Source: an uncultured Oscillospiraceae bacterium (lineage in GTDB: Bacteria; Bacillota; Clostridia; Oscillospirales; Oscillospiraceae). From it: a DNA stretch of 12,953 nt. Positions 1-5,129 of the stretch are shown piece after piece. The stretch is taken from positions 1 through 12,953 of the forward strand of contig CAKTZN010000031.1 in assembly GCA_934635545.1 (NCBI GenBank), read 5' to 3'. A program made the translations under genes and the position numbers. The notes below the pieces were generated by a model that saw only the letters and a list, made by a program, of their open reading frames with translations, ran no database searches and was not told the origin of the DNA. Numbering within the stretch: the first letter of the stretch is position 1; each line of letters opens with the position of its first letter.

Positions 1-60
1 ACTGGGGCAACTTTGGGGGGTACCCCCTAAGTTGCCCCACAAGTTACCCCCCTAAGTTAA
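1..60. repeat. G/C-run palindrome with AAGTT units
   Basis: Positions 4-13 (GGGGCAACTT) are the exact reverse complement of 29-38, and a G-run at 15-20 faces a C-run at 23-27, so 4-38 can form a long hairpin with a TA loop. AAGTT recurs on the + strand at 29, 41 and 54, a spacing of 12 and 13 bases. One + frame stays open from base 2 to a TAA at 53-55 and ends in the repeat-like residues PKLPHKLPP, so this could be the tail of a gene that begins left of the window. The inverted repeat is seen directly; its role is unknown. Confidence 0.5.
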
Positions 61-70
61 ATGGGTATAC

Positions 71-117
71 AGCAAAGCACGGGATGATTCTTAGGTGGAA
101 TTACCCCGTGCTTTGCT
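71..117. terminator. Hairpin repeat A, likely terminator
   Basis: A perfect 13-bp stem pairs 71-83 with 105-117. An inner ATTC/GAAT helix at 87-90/98-101 extends it. It lies just 3' of the reverse-strand AAA gene, so it probably ends that transcript, although the T-tract is poor on both strands. The same hairpin recurs at 2647-2687 with compensatory base changes (A79-T109 here, G2652-C2682 there), so the fold rather than the bases appears to be conserved. Confidence 0.6.
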
Positions 118-161
118 ATTTAAGAGAGAGTCTGACTGTGCTTCAGGCGGTCTAAGGATCT

Positions 162-1292
162 TCACGTGCGCATCAGCTCCTTCTTCAGCCTCATCAAATC
201 TTCGTAGTTGACGGAAGTCTGGAAGGCATTGTTGTAAAATTGCTTGCTTTTCAGCAGTTCAGGACGAAGATCATAAGCGTCATACATATTGCTCAAGGAT
301 ACTTTTCCGTTCGCTTTGGAAATCCAGATGTTGTCCTGCCGATTAAACAAGTCCAGAACCTCACAGTAGTGCGTCGTGAAAATCAGCGTGGCATTATGGC
401 GGTTGACCGATTTGTCCTTGTAGAGGCTAAGCATATTCTCAACCAGCGTTTTGTGGAAGTGATTTTCAACCTCATCGATAATCAGGTCAAACCCATACAG
501 GAGAGAGGCCGCAACGAAGGTGTAGAGAAGCATACCCTTAGTCGTACCGCTGGAAAGAAAGTAAAGTAGTTCTTTATCGGACATGGTTTGATCTCTGACC
601 AGATCGCCTTCGAATTTCAAACGGAAATTGTGCTCATCCTTCATGGAAATTTCGCAGATGTTTTCGTCGAAAATCCGGAGGATATGTGAGAGTATAGAGG
701 GAGAGATTTTATACTTTTTGAGTGCCTTGAACATCAACTGATAGGTGTCGGCACCCTCTCCGTCGCTGTCAAAATAAACCGCGCGTGTTTCTTTTTTCTG
801 GAGGACAAAGAAGACGATGGAGGTATCCTCAGGCAGAGCGCCAATATTGGATACCGGTTCAAAATCATCATCCGCATAGATGCTTTTGATTTTGGACTTG
901 TAATACCTCTTTCTCTCAAGGACTTGGTTCACAAAGCTCGCTTTGTTATTGAGTGTTGTGCTGGCAGCAAGCTCGGTGCGGTATCTGTAGATAAAGCCCT
1001 CGTGATAGAAGATAATCTCCAACTTGATGCCGTCATAGGAATAATTCTTATTCTCTAAGCAGAAATCACCGAGAATGGAATAGCAGCAATCAAGCAGATC
1101 AACTGCGGTCGTTTTGCCGGAAGCATTCTTGCCAACGAAGGCCACTGTGTTAAATATATAAAGCTCATCGGCAATAGCCTGCAGTTCATACTCTTTATCT
1201 TCGGATGTCTTTTTGGATTTCGCCATAAAGTCAATGGTAAAGTTGTCGCAGCAATTCTTAAAATTGCTTGCGACTACTCGAAGAAGTTTCAT
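162..1292 (-). CDS. AAA-family ATPase (ABC/OLD-like, AAA_15/AAA_21 type)
   Basis: A 376-residue ATPase of the ABC-like family that includes OLD, abortive-infection and RecF-like ATPases. Visible motifs are Walker A GKNASGKT (54-61), an ABC-type signature LSSGTTKG (246-253), Walker B DLIIDEVE (269-276) with the catalytic Glu, and a switch histidine in TTHY (306-309). The stretch between Walker A and the signature is the usual coiled/variable insert. There is no fused nuclease or Toprim domain. The start is ATG at 1292, not the TTG at 1298: GGAGGT at 1301-1306 lies 8 bases from the ATG and only 2 from the TTG. In this family such ATPases often act in phage defence with a partner effector. No partner gene is adjacent in the same orientation, so a defence role is inference. 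The gene stands alone with its own promoter and a hairpin downstream. Confidence 0.85.
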   Translation of the reverse strand: MKLLRVVASNFKNCCDNFTIDFMAKSKKTSEDKEYELQAIADELYIFNTVAFVGKNASGKTTAVDLLDCCYSILGDFCLENKNYSYDGIKLEIIFYHEGFIYRYRTELAASTTLNNKASFVNQVLERKRYYKSKIKSIYADDDFEPVSNIGALPEDTSIVFFVLQKKETRAVYFDSDGEGADTYQLMFKALKKYKISPSILSHILRIFDENICEISMKDEHNFRLKFEGDLVRDQTMSDKELLYFLSSGTTKGMLLYTFVAASLLYGFDLIIDEVENHFHKTLVENMLSLYKDKSVNRHNATLIFTTHYCEVLDLFNRQDNIWISKANGKVSLSNMYDAYDLRPELLKSKQFYNNAFQTSVNYEDLMRLKKELMRT

Positions 1293-1312
1293 GTTCAAAC
1301 ACCTCCACGAAT

Positions 1313-1341
1313 AGTATAACCAATAAATTCAAAATAAACAA
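1313..1341 (-). promoter_or_regulatory. Sigma-A-type promoter of the AAA ATPase gene
   Basis: On the reverse strand a -35 TTGTTT (1336-1341) and a -10 TATACT (1313-1318) are separated by exactly 17 bases. The predicted start near 1306-1308 would give a leader of about 14-16 bases that begins at the Shine-Dalgarno itself. The A+T-rich stretch from 1342 to 1433 upstream shows nothing else I can name. Confidence 0.6.
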
Positions 1342-1433
1342 GTTTTTTGTTTTAAATATTGCAAAATGATGAGAAACTCAAAAATCAAACATAGGAATCG
1401 CGTTATTAGCATATATTTTGACATCTGAAATTG

Positions 1434-1580
1434 ATGGATAATCCGCAATACTCATTAGAACTTGGGCCCTCGGAACAAGTTGAGGTACAAGTCAGAACCC
1501 AAGTTAGGGTACAAGTCGCAGGGCAGGTCATGGTGCAAGTCACGGTGCAGGTTGCAGTACAAGTCGGTGCGGCAGGATGA
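1434..1580 (+). CDS. Small QVxV-repeat peptide ORF
   Basis: A 48-codon ORF, ATG at 1434 to TGA at 1578-1580. The first 14 residues (MDNPQYSLELGPSE) are ordinary; the next 32 are eight four-residue repeats QVEV, QVRT, QVRV, QVAG, QVMV, QVTV, QVAV, QVGA. Glutamine and valine are invariant while their codons vary only at third positions (CAA/CAG, GTT/GTC), which argues for selection on the peptide in this frame. Against it, there is no convincing ribosome binding site and no clear promoter. I do not recognise a family. It could be the repetitive end of a once longer gene or a repeat of non-coding origin. Its 3' end runs antiparallel into the remnant of a PIN-like toxin. Confidence 0.35.
   Translation: MDNPQYSLELGPSEQVEVQVRTQVRVQVAGQVMVQVTVQVAVQVGAAG
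1476..1571 (+). repeat. 12-bp tandem repeat, eight units
   Basis: Eight consecutive units begin with CAAGT or CAGGT at 1476, 1488, 1500, 1512, 1524, 1536, 1548 and 1560. The period is exactly 12 with no slippage. Consensus is CARGTY followed by six variable bases. The units have diverged, so this is an old array or one maintained by selection. The core AAGTT and the 12-base spacing also occur at 29-58, on the other side of the AAA gene. Confidence 0.85.
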
Positions 1581-1599
1581 CGCAGGTGTCAACGACAGC
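1573..1599 (-). pseudogene. Remnant of a PIN-domain toxin N-terminus
   Basis: Directly after the antitoxin stop, in the same frame, the reverse strand reads AVVDTCVIL. This is the classic first strand of PIN-domain ribonuclease toxins (VapC-like), with the first catalytic Asp in DTCVI. No initiation codon remains, similarity stops at about 1573, and the 12-bp repeat array follows at once. The rest of the expected ~130-residue toxin is missing. PIN identity rests on nine residues plus position downstream of a Phd/YefM-type antitoxin, so it is a strong suggestion rather than proof. Confidence 0.55.
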
Positions 1600-1815
1600 T
1601 TATATCCAGTTCAGCCTTTCCTCCTTCACTTCCTCCAAAGTCACATCAGCCGGAAGAATCCCAAACAGGGACTTGGCAATGTCCACTCTGTCCTGATGGG
1701 GATTGGAGAACTTGGCGACAATCTTTCCGTTTATCGTGATATAAATGTCCTCCGTCGCTGCAAGCAGAAGATACTTTCCAAGATTATTTTTTAATTCCGT
1801 CGCGGTAATCAACAT
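1600..1815 (-). CDS. Phd/YefM-type antitoxin (orphan)
   Basis: A 71-residue protein with the N-terminal DNA-binding fold of Phd/YefM antitoxins: MLITATELKNNLGKYL (1-16), then ITINGKIVAKFSNP (26-39), the usual 'I/V-T-K-N-G-K-P-V-A' pattern. The C-terminal half (44-71) would be the toxin-neutralising tail. In this family the antitoxin binds its own promoter and inhibits a RelE, Doc or PIN toxin. The start ATG at 1813-1815 has a GAGGGGA ribosome site about 10 bases upstream and a TATAAT promoter further up. The toxin that should follow is reduced to a fragment, so this antitoxin is probably orphaned. It could still act as a repressor or as an anti-addiction factor against related toxins. Confidence 0.75.
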   Translation of the reverse strand: MLITATELKNNLGKYLLLAATEDIYITINGKIVAKFSNPHQDRVDIAKSLFGILPADVTLEEVKEERLNWI

Positions 1816-1851
1816 GTGCTGGCTTCCCCTCTCGCGATTTTGTTCACCTTT

Positions 1852-1857
1852 ATTATA
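1852..1857 (-). promoter_or_regulatory. Extended -10 promoter of the antitoxin gene
   Basis: The reverse strand carries TGATATAAT: a perfect -10 (1852-1857) with the extended TGn element. The -35 region about 16-17 bases upstream (CTGCAT) is weak, as is common for extended -10 promoters. It lies 37 bases upstream of the antitoxin ATG. The 183-base gap 1816-1998 holds this promoter and the divergent one at 1938-1967 and no gene. Confidence 0.6.
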
Positions 1858-1937
1858 TCAGATCGAGCAAAATATGCAGCCGATCCATGCAAAATAATTT
1901 GTGGACTGTCCGATTCCCAAACACGCAAGCCGTTTCC

Positions 1938-1967
1938 TTGCGCAGAGGCACTGCCGTATGCTATACT
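1938..1967 (+). promoter_or_regulatory. Promoter of the frameshifted EHEN protein
   Basis: Forward-strand -35 TTGCGC (1938-1943) and extended -10 TGCTATACT (-10 hexamer 1962-1967), spacing 18. A small dyad, CGCAAG (1924-1929) and CTTGCG (1937-1942), overlaps the -35 and could be an operator. Start codon of the gene is at 1999 behind AAAGGGGGAG. Confidence 0.5.
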
Positions 1968-1998
1968 GAAACAAAGTAGCCGCAAAGGGGGAGCAGTT

Positions 1999-2626
1999 AT
2001 GAACGCACACGATTTCTATTCCGCATTTGTCCGCACAGCACAGGAAAGCACACTGGTGACCAAAGAGATGGTTCCGTCCTTTCCGGAAGCGTGGGGAACG
2101 GCAACCTTTCTCGACCTGTATCGGAACAATGAACCGGCGTACACGGAGCTGGTCAACAAGTATATCGTCCACAAAATCATCAAAGATGCCGGAATGACGG
2201 CGCAGCATGAGTACTTCCGCATTGACGGTCGGCTGGATAACACGTTATCAGGAGATGCAGGAAGCAGCGCAAGCTTCACAGTTAAAGCTGAGCGCGCATC
2301 TGTGGGATTTGGGGATTGCCGTTGAACATGAGAACTCCAAGCAGGACTGGACGGATGAGGTCATCAAGCTGATTCACGTCAAGTGTCCGCTCAAGGTGGT
2401 CATCAGCTATAACTACTGTGATGAGCGCGATTCGACTGAGTGGGAAAAGCTCAATTTCATCGCCCACTGGATGCAGGAGGTCAAGGCTTTTGCGAAAGGC
2501 GGCGACGAAGAATATCTGCTCATCTTCGGGAACTGCTTTGATCCGAAAACGAAAGCCGACTACGACACCTTTGATTATCGTGGATATCTGTATAACCGGC
2601 AGACACGGCGCTTCGACAGAATATAG
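1999..2626 (+). pseudogene. Frameshifted EHEN-motif hypothetical protein (PD-(D/E)XK-like?)
   Basis: A gene that should encode about 209 residues is split between two frames. The N-terminal frame starts at ATG 1999 (AAAGGGGGAG ribosome site) and is sensible up to ...HEYFRID; the sense then continues one frame over as VGWITRYQEMQ... to the TAG at 2624-2626. The break is at about 2226-2230; the length is 628 bases, so a one-base insertion or two-base deletion would explain it. The C-terminal half carries LGIAVEHEN and later PLKVVISYNY. The spaced D (RID), E-x-E and K residues resemble a PD-(D/E)XK nuclease core, but this is inference from pattern only. It has its own promoter and ends at a hairpin. 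A sequencing error is possible. Confidence 0.65.
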
Positions 2627-2646
2627 GCAACACAAACGGATACAAA

Positions 2647-2687
2647 AAAGCGCGGGATGATTCTCAAATGGAACCATCCCGCGCTTT
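2647..2687. terminator. Hairpin repeat B, bidirectional terminator
   Basis: A 13-bp stem pairs 2647-2659 with 2675-2687, with an inner TTC/GAA helix. Read on the reverse strand it is followed by TTTTTTG, a good intrinsic terminator for transcripts coming from the sigma-factor operon. On the forward strand it follows the EHEN pseudogene by about 20 bases. It is a close copy of the hairpin at 71-117. Confidence 0.75.
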
Positions 2688-2740
2688 GCTATGTAGAGAT
2701 TTCTCTTCGTTCGTTTTCTCCCGTCCCCGCCATGCGGACT

Positions 2741-2921
2741 GCGGGAATGCAGAAAAAACTGCCGTCCCTGTCTTCTGCATTTCCGCCCAAAAGGAAGTCT
2801 GTGCCACGCACCTGCACCGGCTTCCTTTTGCATTTTCTGAACAGGCATTACAAGCTGCATTTTGCAGTTTGTATATACATCTGCGAAGAAAATGAGGGAT
2901 TTCAAAGGGATCATCCCTTTG
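2741..2921. repeat. Series of four hairpins left of oriT
   Basis: Four inverted repeats follow each other with little space: 2741-2754/2773-2786 (14 bp, one G-T pair), 2788-2797/2821-2830 (10 bp perfect), 2849-2859/2863-2873 (11 bp with one G-T pair, 3-base loop) and 2903-2910/2914-2921 (8 bp perfect, 3-base loop). No convincing gene occupies 2693-3209: the open frames there have no family features or good ribosome sites. Strings of hairpins beside an oriT are common and can serve accessory protein binding, single-strand replication origins or single-strand promoters. Which applies here is not visible. Confidence 0.6.
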
Positions 2922-2961
2922 ACGCTGGGTTTCCAATAGGGGCGCGCAGCATCCCTGTTGG

Positions 2962-3000
2962 CACACGACTTTGCTCCGCAAAGTCTAGTGTGTTATACCT
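2962..3000 (+). other. oriT: Origin of transfer, MOBV (pMV158) type
   Basis: Inverted repeat GACTTTGC (2967-2974) / GCAAAGTC (2978-2985) with loop TCC, and flanking CACAC (2962-2966) / GTGTG (2988-2992). It is followed by TAGTGTG (2986-2992) and TTATAC (2993-2998). In the pMV158 oriT, as I recall it, the MobM relaxase nicks in TAGTGTG/TTA just 3' of an ACTTTAT...ATAAAGT repeat, the same layout. The predicted nick is therefore between 2992 and 2993 on the + strand, so DNA to the right would enter the recipient first. The relaxase encoded at 9166-10113 belongs to the same MOBV family, which supports the call. The distance of about 6 kb between oriT and relaxase is unusual, as they are normally adjacent. 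Confidence 0.8.
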
Positions 3001-3178
3001 TTGCTTCCGGCTGACGCGGAAAAGGGGTTGGCGGTGTACTCTGCGGTGTGGCAGAGTGCGGCGGCAAACGGTTTTCTGCGGCAGTAGGACAGGCGGATTT
3101 TGTGACGTGGGTTACGGCACAAATACAGGATTTTTGAGAAACAAAATCCGACTGTCCGGAAAAGGAAGCAAAGGTATA
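2994..3178. repeat. Nested inverted repeats next to the nick site
   Basis: A perfect 15-bp inverted repeat pairs 2994-3008 (TATACCTTTGCTTCC) with 3164-3178. Its left arm begins one base from the predicted nick. Nested inside are 3038-3044/3051-3057 (7 bp, extendable with wobble pairs) and 3087-3102/3142-3157 (15 of 16 pairs). The whole could fold into one large branched structure in single-stranded transferred DNA. Such a fold could help termination of transfer, recircularisation or lagging-strand start. The pairing is seen; the role is inferred. Confidence 0.65.
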
Positions 3179-3209
3179 TAAAGCCCGCCGCAGCGACGTT
3201 CCCTCGTCC

Positions 3210-3884
3210 TTACGGCATCTCCGTCCGAAGCGCATCCAGCGACCGATCCTCCAGCAGCTTCGTCCGGTTCTCGCTCAGATGGAAATGTATCGCCGCGCCG
3301 GTCAGCGTGTGCTCAATATCGTCCGTGAAGCCGAAGCGATACAGCACATACGTCTGCTCCCGCGGCTCCAGCTTGTCCAGCGCCGCATAAAGCTCCCACA
3401 AAGTTTCCGCTTTGATGAAGGCCTCCTCCGGTGGCAGGGCATACGGATCGGCAATCGCCTCGATCCGCAGCAGCCGCTCATCGCCGGACAGGATCTCATC
3501 GAGGTACACATGCTCAAGGCCAAGGCCCTCCACGCCGTCCTTTACTTTCGCAGTCGTCATGCGATGCTCAAAGGACATCTGTTCCGTATGTACGAGGTCA
3601 ATCATGGCGTTCTTGATGGCCGGTGCGGCATAGGTCAGAAACTTGAGCTTCCGCGCCGGGTCAAAGCCATCGACCGCACGCAGCAGACCGATGCTGCCCT
3701 CCTGCACCAGATCATCCACGTCGATGCTCAGGTCGCTGCCCTCCAGTGACGAACTCCGGTATACAAGGTCAGCCGTCTGAACGATGAAGCCCATGTTCTT
3801 TTCAACAAGGAACTCCCGCGCGGCCTCATCGCCCTTCTGAGCCAATGCGCAAAGCCGCTCATTGGTCATGCTGGTCGGATTCAT
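3210..3884 (-). CDS. RNA polymerase sigma-70 family factor
   Basis: A 224-residue sigma factor. Region 2 is clear at about 57-99: DDLVQEGSIGLLRAVDGFDP, then KFLTYAAPAIKNAMIDLV, the core-binding and -10-melting helices. Region 4 at about 170-220 (LEPREQTYVLYRFGFTD... ENRTKLLEDRSLDALR) should read a -35 element. A recognisable region 3 is short or absent, so it resembles a compact alternative sigma factor. The start at 3884 overlaps the end of the XRE gene by 26 bases, which implies translational coupling; the next in-frame ATG at 3869 is a weaker choice. It is last in the reverse-strand operon and its transcript would run toward the oriT block and the terminator at 2687-2647. Its promoters are unknown; mobilization or replication genes of the same element are the obvious candidates. 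Confidence 0.85.
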   Translation of the reverse strand: MNPTSMTNERLCALAQKGDEAAREFLVEKNMGFIVQTADLVYRSSSLEGSDLSIDVDDLVQEGSIGLLRAVDGFDPARKLKFLTYAAPAIKNAMIDLVHTEQMSFEHRMTTAKVKDGVEGLGLEHVYLDEILSGDERLLRIEAIADPYALPPEEAFIKAETLWELYAALDKLEPREQTYVLYRFGFTDDIEHTLTGAAIHFHLSENRTKLLEDRSLDALRTEMP

Positions 3885-4665
3885 CGCTTGCCGCCGTTCC
3901 GGTCATGGAGAGGAACAACTTCCTGACCTGTTCCGTGTCAACACCGGGCAGATGGGAAACAGAGGCCACCACCGCGTCCGCAACCTGCTCCTTCGTGATC
4001 CTTCGATTCAGCTTTTGGCCGCCCTTGGTCATCTCCGCATAGATGCTCTTCATCGCCTGCGCCGTAAGCTGGCGGGTGGGCGGCATTTCTACCTCGGCTT
4101 CCTTTTTCACGGCGCGGACAGCCTTCATAAAGGAGTTCTGAATGGAGCTCAAATCCGCCTGATCGATGGGCGTCCGCAGGCTTTTGACCTCGTCCGCGGC
4201 CTGCGGCGATGCGCCCAGCATGGACGCAACCATCGAATAGAGCTGGTTCTGCGCGGCAAATCCGGCAGTTAGTTCATTGTCAAGATAGCGAGCGATCTGG
4301 TATGTGGTATCGGCAAACTGCGGATTTTCCAGAAGGTAGCTGACAATTTTCGGATTGACCTTCTGCGTGTAGAGATTCCGCGCCGCCTCGACGGAGAGTC
4401 CCAGCTCCGAAATGTCATAGTTTTTGCGATCTGGTTCGTCCACCTCGCCCAGTAGGAAGTCGGTGGACACCTCAAAGGCGCGGGCGATGCGGATGATGCT
4501 CTCGTCGCCCAGCTTGTCCGTCTTGCCGCTGATAAATCGGCTCAGCGCACTTTCAGAGCAGCCGATTTTCGCGGCCAGCTCCGCCTGCGTGACCTTCCGG
4601 GACTTCATCAGGTCTTGGATACGGTCGCGGATCTTTCCGGGGAGATATACGGTTTCGTTGTCCAT
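3859..4665 (-). CDS. XRE-family transcriptional regulator
   Basis: A 268-residue protein. A Cro/C1-type helix-turn-helix fills about residues 12-72 (IRDRIQDLMKSRKVTQAEL, then GCSESALSRFISGKTD, ending STDFLLG), the usual XRE fold followed by a long helical region with no known domain. The start is ATG at 4663-4665 with AAGGAGGT 8 bases upstream; an upstream in-frame ATG overlaps that ribosome site and is rejected. The gene sits between the unknown 122-aa gene (32-base gap) and the sigma factor (26-base overlap). It may repress the operon promoter or regulate the sigma factor post-translationally; neither is shown. The C-terminal part (helix-rich, KEQVADAVVASVSHLPGVD) could be a partner-binding domain. 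Confidence 0.8.
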   Translation of the reverse strand: MDNETVYLPGKIRDRIQDLMKSRKVTQAELAAKIGCSESALSRFISGKTDKLGDESIIRIARAFEVSTDFLLGEVDEPDRKNYDISELGLSVEAARNLYTQKVNPKIVSYLLENPQFADTTYQIARYLDNELTAGFAAQNQLYSMVASMLGASPQAADEVKSLRTPIDQADLSSIQNSFMKAVRAVKKEAEVEMPPTRQLTAQAMKSIYAEMTKGGQKLNRRITKEQVADAVVASVSHLPGVDTEQVRKLFLSMTGTAASDESDQHDQ

Positions 4666-4696
4666 ATGGCATACCTCCTTCATATAATTCGTCTTA

Positions 4697-5065
4697 TCAA
4701 GATTTGCTGACATAGTCGATACAGTCTTCAATGTTCTTTTTAATCCCCTTTTTTACAGCGATATGGCAAAGAATACCGTAGTAATCCTGCCGCAAATTTG
4801 CCTTGCTTGGAGATTCACCTGCTGCCGCAGCCGCGCATTGAGACGGCTGTACCGGCAGAGAATTTGCAATTTGCAGCATAGCATTGATTGCAGGGTACTT
4901 TTTCCACAATTCAAGATCAAGACGCATGGCTTCTTCATCCGTTCCATACGCAATCGTATTTTGGATTCTGAGAAGGTCGGTCGCAACATCCGCGCAATCA
5001 TGCGCCTCTTTGATGGTCTTCCATGTCGCAGCTTTCACATCATCTTTGAAATGAATCTTTCCCAT
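4697..5065 (-). CDS. Hypothetical protein, 122 aa
   Basis: I do not recognise this protein. It begins MGKIHFKDDVKAATWKTI, has a run of five alanines near the middle and ends CHIAVKKGIKKNIEDCIDYV. It looks soluble and largely helical, with no signal peptide or membrane segment. The start at 5063-5065 is chosen because AAAAGGAG lies 8 bases upstream; a longer in-frame reading to 5152 would overlap the Fic gene and has no ribosome site. It lies between the Fic gene (64-base gap) and the XRE regulator (31-base gap) in the same operon. A Fic substrate, antitoxin or regulator are possible by position only. Confidence 0.65.
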   Translation of the reverse strand: MGKIHFKDDVKAATWKTIKEAHDCADVATDLLRIQNTIAYGTDEEAMRLDLELWKKYPAINAMLQIANSLPVQPSQCAAAAAGESPSKANLRQDYYGILCHIAVKKGIKKNIEDCIDYVSKS

Positions 5066-5129
5066 CTTTTGCGCTCCTTTTAAATTCGTTTCTCCATAGA
5101 TCATTTTGTAAAAATAGGTTGCCTTCGCA

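Noticed and set aside
240..569. Forward frame inside the AAA gene
   Set aside because: Antisense shadow of a gene with clear ATPase motifs.
1419..1445. TTGACA near 1419 as a promoter for the 48-codon ORF
   Set aside because: A perfect -35-like hexamer, but no -10 at 16-18 bases and it overlaps the ORF start.
1476..1571. The 12-bp array as a CRISPR array or plasmid iterons
   Set aside because: No spacers of 30 or so bases, so not CRISPR; units abut exactly, and the synonymous third-base pattern fits coding better than iterons, although iterons are not wholly excluded.
2657..3181. Long forward and reverse open frames across the oriT block (for example 2657-3181 forward, 2282-2914 and 2664-2981 reverse)
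   Set aside because: No ribosome site, no domain features, Cys/Arg-rich composition, and they run through multiple hairpins; they are chance frames in structured non-coding DNA.
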